From: Zingiber officinale
Taxonomy: Eukaryota > Streptophyta > Magnoliopsida > Zingiberales > Zingiberaceae
Length of the DNA stretch: 64,000 bases
Reading direction: 5' to 3'
NCBI RefSeq assembly: GCF_018446385.1
Contig: NC_055990.1
Coordinates: forward strand, 131,452,996 to 131,516,995
The stretch's first letter is position 1. Each line of letters opens with the position of its first letter. The position numbers and the translations under genes were made by a program. Below are positions 21,876-31,994 of the stretch, one piece after another. A model generated the notes under the pieces. The model searched no databases. It saw only the letters and a list, made by a program, of their open reading frames with translations, and was not told where the DNA came from.

Positions 21876-23288
21876 TAATTTTATTTGAAATCTGCGAAGA
21901 CGTGCGCTGGCTCGATAAACGATGATCCTTGATGAATGTAGCCTCCGGGAGCCCTAAAAGAACCTCTCCACAATCCTACGCACAGTGAGACAAACCAACA
22001 AAGCCTTAGTGACCTAAGACTGAGGTGGGGATCCCTGGCTAGGCCCTCCAACGCTCAAGTCAGTTTCTCTCTCAAGGGTGAAAGGAAAAAAAGAAGAAGA
22101 ACAGTAACTAAAGTAGTTTGAAACAGAGTTTAGATGCTAGAACTTGTGTACCTTGCCAACGAAGAAGATCCCCCTTTTTATACAACCTCATGTGGCCTCT
22201 GTAGTCGTGAAGTACTCCCCAGTTTTTAGGGTTTGTTAGGAGATGAAGTCATTTTCTATACTTCGTGCAATAATCCTTTAAGGAATCTTCCTAGTACCCC
22301 AGATGTACCTCTTTTGTCATTTATGACTTATATTTATAATGGTGACACATCATCATAACTATAGAAGGTTCTAAAAGATATTTCCCGTCAAATATTCTAT
22401 TGGGCATGTCTCGATTGGTCGTTCAAGCCGGCTGCATATATTAAGGATACCTTTTGCTGCACATGTCTTAACCAGTCGTTCAAGCTAGCTGTATATATTA
22501 AGAACCTTCTGTTGAGCATATCCCGGCTGGTCGTATATGAGGAATACCTTTTATTGAGCATATCTCAGCCGGTCGTTCAAGCGGGTCTTATATGAGGGAA
22601 TACCTTTTGTTGAGCATGTTCCGTTCAAGAATGTACTATAAGGCTGAGTGACTTTACGTTCGGTCATGCTTTGCTCGGCCGGTAACATATTAAGAACCAT
22701 ATATAAGGCTAAGTGTCTTTATGCTCAGGCGAGATTTGCCCGGCTGAGCGTATATGAGCACATGGATGCTCGCTCGCCCTTTGGTCGACCGGTAACATCT
22801 TGAAACCATATATAAGGCTAAGTTCCTTTATGCTTGGGCGGGCAAATGAGCACGTGAGTACTCACTCGGCCTTCGATCGGTCAGTAATGTACTAGAAATC
22901 ATATATTAGGCTAAGTGCTTTTATGCTCAGGCAGGTTTTGCCCGACCAAGTGTGTATGAGCACGTGGGTACTCACTTGGCCTTCGATCAGCCGGTAATGT
23001 ACTAGAAATCATATATTAGGCTAAGTGCCTTTATGCTCGGGCAGGCTTTGCCCGACCGAGTATGTATGAACATATGGATGTTCTCTCGGCCTCTACTCGG
23101 CCTGTAATATATTAAAACTATACAAAAGGCTAAGTGCCTCTACACTCGGTCAGGCTCTACCCGAACGAGCGTGTATAAGCATATGGATACTCACTCGGCC
23201 TTCACTCGACCGGCTATATACCTTTCCTATCCTTCTCGACCTTGACCCCTCCTTCATTCGTCAGACAGACCTATCATAACCCGTATCA
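21876..23288 (-). repeat. 5' LTR of Gypsy G
   Basis: On the element strand it starts TGATACGGGTTATGATAGG and ends just before the PBS. The start matches that of element H (TGATACAGGTTGTTATGAG at 40002). The exact inner end is uncertain by about 20 bp. It contains an internal tandem array at 22590-23230. Confidence 0.65.
22590..23230 (-). repeat. Tandem modules of about 95-115 bp in the Gypsy LTR
   Basis: Six imperfect modules each carry AGGCTAAGTGCCTTTATGCT, a CGGGCAGGCTTTGCCCGACCG segment with inverted symmetry, TATGAGCACGTGG, and CTCGGCCTTCGATCGGCCGG. Modules start near 22634, 22704, 22811, 22905, 23019 and 23129. A related array occurs in the H LTR at 57.34-57.70 kb. Confidence 0.75.
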
Positions 23289-25360
23289 CGTTGCAATATG
23301 AAATGTGATTATTATTAGTAGTAGTAGTCGTTGTAGTAGTATTTTATTTTTCTATTATAGCAAAAAGTGATTATATTTATCTCAGTTATCTTTCATAACC
23401 CGTCTCCAGGTTATATGAGGGGAGAAAAATCATGGGTCAGCTTATAGTCGACTGTCCAAGTGGATAAGGGATGAGAGGGTTTTTTCTCTGAGTGCATGTG
23501 TCCAATAAGAATTGATCTCTTACCCCATTATAATAATTCTATCACCCTCTAATCAATTGGGCATTCCATGGAGACATTGTTTTGTTCCCTTATAAATTAT
23601 CACATAATTATTTGTTTGCTTATGATTGAAAATTTAATTTAATGTCACCCATCTATCTTTCAAAAGACTGAATTTATCTTATATTTGCTCTAAAATATAA
23701 ATTAAATATAAAAAAAAATGAATGGTACGAGAGTTGAAACACTTTTATTCATTCACCTATTGAAAAAATAATTGATGGACATAGTTTAAATTCATCCACA
23801 AACAATTTTGACACATTTTTCATCCATCCAAAACCAGGTAAAATAATCTTTTCATACTTGATCAATAAAAAAAATGACTACAAGAATAATGAACTTTGAT
23901 TGTGAATCTCAATCTCAAACATAAAAAAAATGGGCATTGAGAGCTTGTAGCAGCGATACCAAGTGAGTCAAGGCCACACCACAAACTCACACTCATTCCG
24001 ACTCACTGCAAACTCACGATGACATTGTAGCTAACCTCTCCACAGTCTTTGCGAGCAGAAAGGCCATGCAAGTTCACAGTGACTCCACGAACTCATAGCA
24101 GTCGCTGAGAGGTTACGAGCTAGTGGCTGTTGCGAGTTCACGACATCATGGCCGCAAGCACGAGCTCGTCTAGTTGGTCCCGGCTGATCGGGGATTTCTT
24201 TCCTTTCACATTTCTTTCTCCAGGATCTTGCTATATTTTAGACCACCAAACAAGCATCCCCACAATGGATTATAAAAAAGATCCATCTCCTAGCACAATT
24301 CCATTAGCTAGAGATATCCATGGAAACTTTGAGTGAAAAGAGATAGCCAACATCACATTTGAAAGGAAAAGAGATGAACTTACTTTTGATTTTCTCTTCA
24401 CACACGTCGAACAAGGCAGCTTAAATCTGCACAATCCTGAATGCATGGATCTGCTTATTATTGTTCGAATGCCCAAGCCAGCAATTTTCATTTTGGGAAA
24501 GTAAATGAATCAACAAACGGTTTGCCCCAAAGTCATAAAATGTTACAAGTGCAGATTTGTTGCTAAATACAAACTCCCAAAGAAAATTCAAGCATGTTGG
24601 AAGTTTTGCCATCATAAATGCATGACTCTGCTTAGTGTTCTTCAAGTCAAAAACCATGCACTGAACTGAAACATTCAAGAAGTCAAAAACCATGCACTGA
24701 ACTGTCTTCATTCAAATGTATCTTCTTTTCAACATGCCCCAGTGACTTCAAAACATTCAAGAAGTCAACCAACAATGAGCCTCATCTCAATGAGTGAACC
24801 AAAATTTGCAATGAATGGAAACAAGGCAGCCAAAATACTTGACCCATAAAGAATGAAGTTCATCATAAAGTATGAAGTTATAGTCATCAGCAGAGAAGGG
24901 TACTTGAGCATGAGTATGCAATTTTCATTTCCAAAAAACTTGAATAAGGACAGGCCATCTCCTTCAACACACGGCAAGCTATCTTGCTCGTAACACAGTT
25001 AAGTTCTTTAATTTGCCAACAGAAAAGGTGTGCTAGAGCTAGAGAGCAAAAGCATAATGCATTATACTTGATCTGGTAGAATGTATGAGTCATTTTTTCT
25101 TATATTAATGCTCATATATACATATTTTTGGAGTATTATTCACTGGAAAATAGTATTTTCATAACTCCTACTGAATGATATAGCCTAACTTCCGTAGATG
25201 CTATCCTCTCAAGCAAGTAAAAACTCCACCCATCATAACCATCTCTCGAGGTGATCATGTCAAACTCTTCTAAATGTGTAGACCACTTAACAAACAAAAT
25301 TCAGTCTCGAGAGTGCAATATAAACATCTAACCATTTGAATTTTGTTGAAATCTCACTGT
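23289..25360. other. Unassigned intergenic DNA
   Basis: Mostly AT-rich with a TAGTAGTAG run near 23315. Near 24640-24760 the segment GTCAAAAACCATGCACTGAA is repeated in tandem (about 35-bp period). Minus-strand open frames of 70-96 codons at 24.3-25.1 kb show no recognisable domain and no homologous partner in the window, so they are not called as genes. The region adjoins the 3' side of PPR copy 1 and may include its former 3' exons. Confidence 0.5.
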
Positions 25361-27110
25361 TCAACTTCTAGCATTTTTTTTTGCTAGAAGCATGAAAGCA
25401 TCTGAACATGGCACCAACTCCATTTGAATCATCTCATAGAAAATAAGTGCTCTCTGTATACTGCCTCTGTTACAATATGCTATGATCAATGAATTATACA
25501 TACAATTAGTAGGGGTCAAACCTTTCCGCCCCAAAATGCCAATAAATTTCTCAGCTTCACTCATTTGTCCACATTTGCAGAGGTTTTGAACCAAGGACTT
25601 ATAGAACCTTACATTGGGCTCAAGACCCATATGCACCATCTCATAGTAAAGTGTGATGATTTTCTGATAATCTCCAGTTGTTCCATAGCCATCAATTAGA
25701 ATCAAGTATATTTCTTGATCAGGGACAAGCCCCATGTTCAACAAAGATGTCAGAGTTCTGTTGGTTTTCACGATGCAAAAGGTTGGAACCGCCAACCCAG
25801 CGGCCCCCTCACCCCGGCCCCACAAGTATGAGAGGGAGTAAATCACGGTGAATACGGGCCCAGTTATGACATGGCGGTCTTAGGTGTTTAGCACGGACAG
25901 ATATTGATGTTATCGCAATTGCTGCCGCAGACCTTCGACCTCCCGACTCATGATGCAAGAATACCATGTCATAACCGGCTGATCCCGCCCGTGGGGATAC
26001 TATGTAGAGTGTCTTTATCATCTCATTGCAAGTGTCAAGACTGGGAAAAAATCCACCTTCAAGCATCTTTTCACTATATCTCAAGCACTAATTTGTCCAT
26101 CCATTTCTCGACGGACCAATTATCAGATGATTATATGTCTCATCATATGGTTTCAGTCCTATTGAGCTCATCTCTTCCATCATTTGAACACCCTCTTCGA
26201 TTCTTTCTTCCTGAGAATAAAATCCTATTAGACAAGTGTAAACATATGAATTCAAGCTGCATCCCCTGTTGATCATTTCGTCCTTGGATTGAAGTGTCGA
26301 GTCTAGTTTGCACAACTTGCAATAGCTAGTTACAATCAAAGAGTATGCAATATCATCAAACATCATGTTTCTTTGCAGCATTCTCTTCAAAAGAGTGATT
26401 GTTTCTTCAGCCCTATCCTCCTCAATGATCCTAAACGCCAGTGTAGTGTTCACAATAATGCCAGGGGCACATCTACTCCCATGAATTCTATCCAAAACAC
26501 TCACTAACTTTGGCAAAACCCCTTCCTTGAGCATCACATCAATCATAACTTCAGTCGTTGTTTGGTTTGGGTATATTCTTCTTACAAACATATATTCAAA
26601 TATCTTCCAAGCCAAATTATTCTGATCAGAACTCTGTGAAACATGAAGCATTGTGTTAAAGCTAATTAAATTAGCATCTAGCCCATGATCTCCCAAGTAT
26701 CTGCAAGCATCAAACGCTTCATTGACCATTTTCTTCTTCGAATACACCTGCAGCAAAAGATCAAAAACACGATGTCCGGGAAAAACTGCTTCGTAAGTGC
26801 CGAGAAGCACCTCCACAATTGATGCATGTTTAGATGTAACTCTCTCTGTATACTTACTGACTGCCGACCAAGCACGCACATCGATAAAAAGGCCGGAACA
26901 AATAAGGACATGAACAGTGAAGTAATAAGATCGCAAGTCATGTTCGAAATGTTTAGTCTGAGAGCACCACTGGAAGAAAGTTAGCGCCTTTTTTCCGTCA
27001 ATGGGTTCCTTGAGGTAAAGTATCACTCGCTCCACCAGGAGTTCAGTGAGTTGTACTGATCTGAAACTAACGGTTAGGCTATCAAAGCTCTAACCTTTGC
27101 TTCTCACATC
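25361..27110 (-). pseudogene. PPR protein gene, copy 1 (degenerate)
   Basis: Reads leftward. It encodes P-class pentatricopeptide repeats, seen as helical units such as YVYTCLIGFYSQEERIEEG and EIYLILIDGYGTTGDYQKI. Proteins of this class usually bind organelle RNA in mitochondria or plastids. The N-terminal segment contains ALTFFQWCSQTKHFEHDLRS. Breaks relative to copy 2: TAG for Trp at 27092-27090, TAG for Gln at 26090-26088, an inserted SINE-like block at 25768-26000 that replaces coding sequence, and an A-tract length change near 25372 that alters the C-terminus. No convincing ATG or targeting peptide is present. Copy 2 lies at 61578-63110 in the same orientation, and the homology extends upstream to about 27270. 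Confidence 0.85.
25768..26000 (-). repeat. SINE-like insertion in PPR copy 1
   Basis: This block is absent from PPR copy 2, where the reading frame continues. On the minus strand it runs from CCCCACGGGCGGGATCAGCC to CGTGATTTACTCCCTCTC, then a GGGGCCGGGGTGAGGGGGCC segment and TTCCAACCTTTTGC. The final part resembles the insertion at 61098-61316 (GATTTACCTCCCCGTGATG ... TTTCGCCTTTTGCC). Clear target duplications are not visible here. It is probably a related short retroposon. Confidence 0.55.
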
Positions 27111-28709
27111 GTTGATTATAGTGTAAAGATTGCAAAAATTTGATTCTTTTTGCGGTTGTCAGCAATGGACTGAGTCTGCGTGGGAATCATTAGCAGGGAG
27201 GTGGAGAGCTTGGCAATGAGCGAGTATGAATTCACCGCCGAAGTAGTGATTTAGATCATATTTCGAGACAACAATTAGGGAGCAATGGAGACAAGCGGAG
27301 AGGTATCGAACTACCGTGGCTCGCATAGAAATGAACCTGGATGAGATGGAGAAGGGTCGAGTTTTCGGACACCATATAAACCCTAATCCACCAGCTCATT
27401 GTATCACCATGACCAATTCTAAGGTAGTGTTTTTTTCAAAGGATGGAAATAGAGAAACAAAAATTCAAAAGGGTAAAAATGGAATACAATTTTCTTACAC
27501 TTCTTAGTTTCATGTGAAATAATGTTTTTACAATTAACGGACCATTTTGTTTAAATTTGTGAATCGGAATAGTAATGAGATTGATTATGAGGTCAATAGG
27601 AATGAAAATCAAGATTACATTATCAGTGTTTGTTTCGAGTCAATATCAATAATGAGAATCTAATAAATTTTTAATTTTACCCTTAGTACTAATGAGTTCA
27701 AATTTATAATGAACAACAACAACTATTGTTGCTATTCAAAGGCAAAAAACCATTGGAGTAACCAGCACATTGTTCACGTTTCAAAAACGTGAATTGAATT
27801 TCATGATTACTGTTCACGTTTTGTTTCAAAACGTGAATGACTTTCTATGGAGAGCAGGAGTTCCGATAGATTTCCTTGCATGAGCAACAGTACAAGAAGG
27901 AAGGAAGAGCCGGTGGCACATGTCGCGGCACAAGAATTTGGCCGACGTAAATAGATCCGACGCAGGGCTATTCGGCCGGCGCAGTCTCCATCAGTAGCAG
28001 CTTGGTCTTGGCACCTATTTGAGACAGCAACTTTAGCTGACTTCGAAGCAGCTGGTGGCTGGCGGGAGGGCCGCTGACTGGTGTCAGACGTTGGCCGGTG
28101 GAGTTGGGTGGCGGCGGTGAAAAAGGCAAAGGTCCTTTTCCTTTTTGTCGACGGCACAACCCACTATAGTTATTTTTGGTATTAAGAGAATATTTGATTA
28201 ATGAAAATAAAGTAATCGATTGATTGAGAGATTGATATAGAAATGAGTGATTACCAAGTATAAGAATTCATTCCTTTATTTATATTTTTATTTATATAAT
28301 TTAAATATTAACAATGATAATCATTTATTTTCATTCCTATTTTCCACCTTTATTTTCTTACCCAAAACGTCCCTTAATATTTTTTTTACTATTTAATTAT
28401 TTTCTTTATAGAAAAATATATAATTTAAAATGATAAAATAGACAATTTAATATTTCATTTACTTTTTCATCTTTACCTTTTATCTTTTACAGCGAAATTT
28501 CTATTTTTTTTCCTTACAACTTATCTCTTATTCAAAATATTTTTGTACGTAGGTTTTTTTTTTTAAGACAAAAGGATGAAGGCAACTTCTTATGTTAGAC
28601 CTGTTATTAAGGTATTCAGCAATGCTTGATCTCGCATGACAAACTACATCAATTATCGATTGGCACAGATGAAATTTCTCATTTCACCATTGACACGGGT
28701 TGTCATTAT
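27111..28709. other. Intergenic DNA upstream of PPR copy 1
   Basis: 27111-27270 is homologous to the upstream flank of PPR copy 2 (63111-63270). 27770-27835 contains short inverted repeats based on TTCACGTTTT ... AAAACGTGAA. 27840-28160 is a GC-rich patch with no recognisable protein on either strand. 28170-28560 is AT-rich. 28668-28706 carries the first of two copies of a 32-bp unit (ATTTCTCATTTCACCA...); the second is at 39985-40016, across element C. Confidence 0.5.
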
Positions 28710-30321
28710 TGTTGATATAGTCTGACCTGGATGTTGTTTTGCTGTTGACACTGATTTAAGTTTGTATCAGATAATTAACTCAGATTAATTACTAATCTAG
28801 GTTGACTAGGTTGACCTGATTGAAGCAGTTGGAAAGTCCTGGTGAGTGAAGCCAGGTGAAAACCCTAGTGAGTGAAGCTAGGTGTAAGTCCTGGTGAGTG
28901 AAGTCGGGCAAGGGAAAATCCAGATGGATCAAGGGTGATCGGACATCTGGTGTTGAAAAGTCCAAGAAGGAAACTTGGCATACGGAGTCAGAGAGGGTTC
29001 GGTAGCTCGTTCTCTAGGACCAGATGAAGTCGGAGAGGGCTAGGGAGCTCATTTCTCCGGACTAGGTCAGAGAGGGCTCGACCCGGACTGAGTCAAGAAG
29101 ATGGATCGGTCTGCAGACCGATCCAGTGAAACCTTTATACCTAATCGGTCTGCCGACCGATCAGGAATTGATCAGTGGCTACTGAACGTTTACTGATCGG
29201 TCTGCAGACCGATCAGAAATCGATCAGTAGCTCACCTGATCGGTCTCGAGACCGATCGAGGCCGTAGCGTTTGGGAAGAACGCTATCGATCGGTCTGGGA
29301 CTGATCAAATTAGTGCACGATCGGTCCGAGACCGATCGAGGCTGCGCATATTTTGAAAGCGCGCTATCTCGATCGGTCCGGGACCGATCAGTTAGTCACT
29401 GATCGGTCCGCAGGCCGATCAGATCATCCGTGGATCGCTGCAGACCGATCCACGGTAATATTTGTTTTGCATGTACTTTTTCGATTGCCGTATTTGTCTT
29501 CACCATCTGCTTTTAACCATCTGCTGTGAGTCTTTTGAGCTTGCAGGTTGCAGGTCACATTCTCATGGTTAATTTCAAATTGAGCTTCATTAAGAGAAGA
29601 AGACAAGTGCTCTTTACACTGTGATTGCAACAGATGCATTTGAGGCATCAACGTTCACTGGTTTCTGATTGCGATTGGGTGCGATCAGCTTGACTCACGG
29701 ATTGGTTCGATCGAGAGACGCCAGTGATATCATTGGTGTGAGTTCAGAGAACCAGGTAAGGAGAAAGAGGGATTGGCTACAGCAGTGATTTTGACCAGAT
29801 CTGTGACAGTAGAAGATCGGATTTGAGAAGCAGTAAAAACAGCGAGAGGGGAACAAGAAAAAAACAACGAAAAAAGCTTGAAAGAAAAGTCTGTGCTGTT
29901 GTGCGAAGTTCTTGAGCTCTCGGGTGAACTGCGATCTCTGTTTTCTGCTACTGATCTCGCGTGGTTGTAAGCATTTCTATTCTCCTTTGCCACCGAGTTT
30001 CTGTAAGTCTCGTGCTTTAATTTAGATCTTTCTTGAGACTCTGTTGAGAGGTTGCTCCACCGAGAAGGAGACATCTTTAGCCGGAAGTTATCTGGGGTGC
30101 GATCTACCGAAGATCAAGGAGTCGTCCACCTTACGGACACGCCGAGGAGTAGGGGCAAGTTATCCCCGAACCTCGTATATCTTTGTGTCTGCTGTGTGTG
30201 TGTTTCTCTTCCTTCGTTTCAGTTTTCCACTTCCGCTGTGCTAACTAGTTTTTGTGTAGAACTCTCTTTTTTAAGAGGCTATTCCCCCCCCCCCCCCCTC
30301 TAGCCATCTAAGATCCCAACA
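28710..30321 (+). repeat. 5' LTR of element C
   Basis: A 1612-bp LTR starting TGTTGATATAGTCTGACC and ending AAGATCCCAACA. A long C run occurs near its end (30285-30298), followed by CTCTAGCCATC. The partner LTR is 38329-39981. Confidence 0.92.
28840..29455 (+). repeat. Hairpin and palindrome arrays, C 5' LTR
   Basis: First part: CCTGGTGAGTGAAGCCAGG and CCTAGTGAGTGAAGCTAGG units. Second part (29102-29455): about nine palindromes of the form GATCGGTC-4 nt-GACCGATC. Outer base pairs switch together between units, TGG with CCA at 29102-29124 and CTG with CAG at 29193-29216. Confidence 0.85.
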
Positions 30322-30323
30322 AG

Positions 30324-30335
30324 TGGTATCAGAGT
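30324..30335 (+). other. Primer-binding site of element C
   Basis: TGGTATCAGAGT begins two bases after the LTR and matches the initiator tRNA-Met 3' end over 11 bases. Confidence 0.85.
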
Positions 30336-30377
30336 CTGGTGCTCTTCATCTGGACTAACATTCCAAGGAGCAACAAG

Positions 30378-31991
30378 ATGGCCATGAAGGAAGGATTCAG
30401 CACCAACAGACCACCCTTCTTCGATGGCCAGTATTGGAAGAGCCGCATGGAGTATTACCTCAAGACTGATATCTCCATGTGGTTCTCGGTCAAGGAAGGC
30501 TTCACACCACCGAAGGACGAAGAAGGTAAGGAACTCGATTCATCAAGGTGGTCTACTGAACAAACTCGTAAAGGGCAAGCCGATGCCAAGGCGGTTGTCA
30601 CCTTACAATGTGGGATTGCCAAGGACCAACTCGTCAAGGTAGGTCCATTCTCGAGTGCAAAAGATTTATGGAACAAGCTTATCGAGCTCCAAGAAGGAAC
30701 TCGAGATTCTCGGATAGCCAAGAGGGACCTATTCTTGAATCAACTACAAAATCTCACCATGAAGGAAAATGAAACGGTAAGTGAACTACATGGGAGGTTC
30801 AAGGAAATCATCAATGGTTTACATTCCGTGGATGAACGCGTGGAGAATCGTGATCTAGTAAGGTACGCTCTTAAATCCTTTCCAAGGAATGCCTTGTGGT
30901 CATCTATGGTAGATGCCTACAAGGTTTCCAAGGATCTTTCCATTGTTAAATTAGACGAATTCTTTTGTGAAATGGAACTTCATGAACTTGCTAACAAAGG
31001 TCAAAAGGAGAAAGGTATAGCTTTGGTTGCAGGAGAAAAGAGCAAGGATGGGAGAAGAAGGAGAGAAAAGAAGAAGGAGAAAGAGATTCCTTCATCTTCA
31101 TCCTCCTCCGAGTCCGATGATGAAGGTGGATCATCATCAAGCGAGATGGTAAATTTTGTGAGGAGGATCATGAGAAGAAGCAGGAGATATAAAGGAAAAG
31201 GTAAATCTAATGATCAAAATATCGATAAGACTAATGTTACATGTTATGAGTGTAGCAAGAAAGGCCACTACCGGAGTGAGTGTCCAAAACTCAAGAAGGA
31301 GGAACGGGCCAAAAAGAAGGAGGAAAGAGCCAAGAAGAAGAAAGCTCTCAAGGCCACTTGGGATGAATCCTCCTCAAGCTCATCGGAGGAGGAAGAGAAG
31401 AAGGAGAAGAGTACTCGGCAATTGGCACTCATGGCAAGGGAGGAGTCCGAATCCGAGAGTGATGACTCAAGCACATCAGCCGCGGCTTCATCATCTTTGG
31501 ATGATGAAGAGGTAACCTCTTCTCACTTAGAAAAATGCTATAAGACTATTACACATTTGTCTACCTTGCTTAAAAAATCAAAAACAGAAAATAAATCATT
31601 AAAAGAAGAAGTAGAGAACTTGAGAGCTCTTAGGGAAGATGAGGTTGATGACCTACATCTAGAGCTCCTTGAGGATGAGAACAAGGCCTTGAAGGGTGAG
31701 GTTGAGAAACTCAAGAAAATGCTTGAGAAATTCTCAACTAGCTCCAAGACATTAGACATGATTCTAAATGCCCAAAGGGCGGTCTACAACAAGGCTGGAT
31801 TAGGATACCAACCTAAGGAGTCTAGCTTTATTTCTTTAGTGTCAAGAACCCAATTTCATAGATCGCATGTTTCTAGGGTTCATGAGACTAGGAAGAAGGT
31901 AACAAAGGCATGGGTGCCTAAGTCTTTCATTGTAGATGCATTAGGTCCCAAGACTTGGGTACCTAAAACATCTATCTTTCGTGTCTTGTAG
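30378..31991 (+). CDS. gag: Element C Gag
   Basis: Structural protein that would form virus-like particles and package element RNA. The ATG at 30378 (MAMKEGFSTNRPPFFDG) is chosen because the gag genes of A and D start in the same register; the open frame itself extends further upstream. Domains in order: the UBN2-type gag core (WNKLIELQEGTRDSR, VRYALKSFPRNALW), an acidic Ser-rich stretch, a CCHC zinc knuckle CYECSKKGHYRSEC, a Lys-rich linker, a second acidic Ser-rich region, a coiled coil rich in Leu, Glu and Lys, and a C-terminal WVPK segment. The ORF is intact and ends at TAG 31989-31991. Pol follows in the same frame, so that stop is the only barrier. The stop lies in CTTTCGTGTCTTGTAG|GC, which also looks like a splice acceptor. 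Confidence 0.93.
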   Translation: MAMKEGFSTNRPPFFDGQYWKSRMEYYLKTDISMWFSVKEGFTPPKDEEGKELDSSRWSTEQTRKGQADAKAVVTLQCGIAKDQLVKVGPFSSAKDLWNKLIELQEGTRDSRIAKRDLFLNQLQNLTMKENETVSELHGRFKEIINGLHSVDERVENRDLVRYALKSFPRNALWSSMVDAYKVSKDLSIVKLDEFFCEMELHELANKGQKEKGIALVAGEKSKDGRRRREKKKEKEIPSSSSSSESDDEGGSSSSEMVNFVRRIMRRSRRYKGKGKSNDQNIDKTNVTCYECSKKGHYRSECPKLKKEERAKKKEERAKKKKALKATWDESSSSSSEEEEKKEKSTRQLALMAREESESESDDSSTSAAASSSLDDEEVTSSHLEKCYKTITHLSTLLKKSKTENKSLKEEVENLRALREDEVDDLHLELLEDENKALKGEVEKLKKMLEKFSTSSKTLDMILNAQRAVYNKAGLGYQPKESSFISLVSRTQFHRSHVSRVHETRKKVTKAWVPKSFIVDALGPKTWVPKTSIFRVL

Positions 31992-31994
31992 GCA

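Noticed and set aside
24270..25093. Several minus-strand open frames of 68-96 codons
   Set aside because: No recognisable domain, no codon-level conservation partner in the window, overlapping frames; likely chance in AT-rich DNA.
27807..28159. GC-rich open frames upstream of element C
   Set aside because: Two overlapping frames of similar length with biased composition and no motif; not enough to call a gene.
30044..30303. Short open frames near the end of the C LTR, repeated at 39703-39971
   Set aside because: LTR-derived, low-complexity Ser/Phe/Cys-rich translations duplicated with the LTR.
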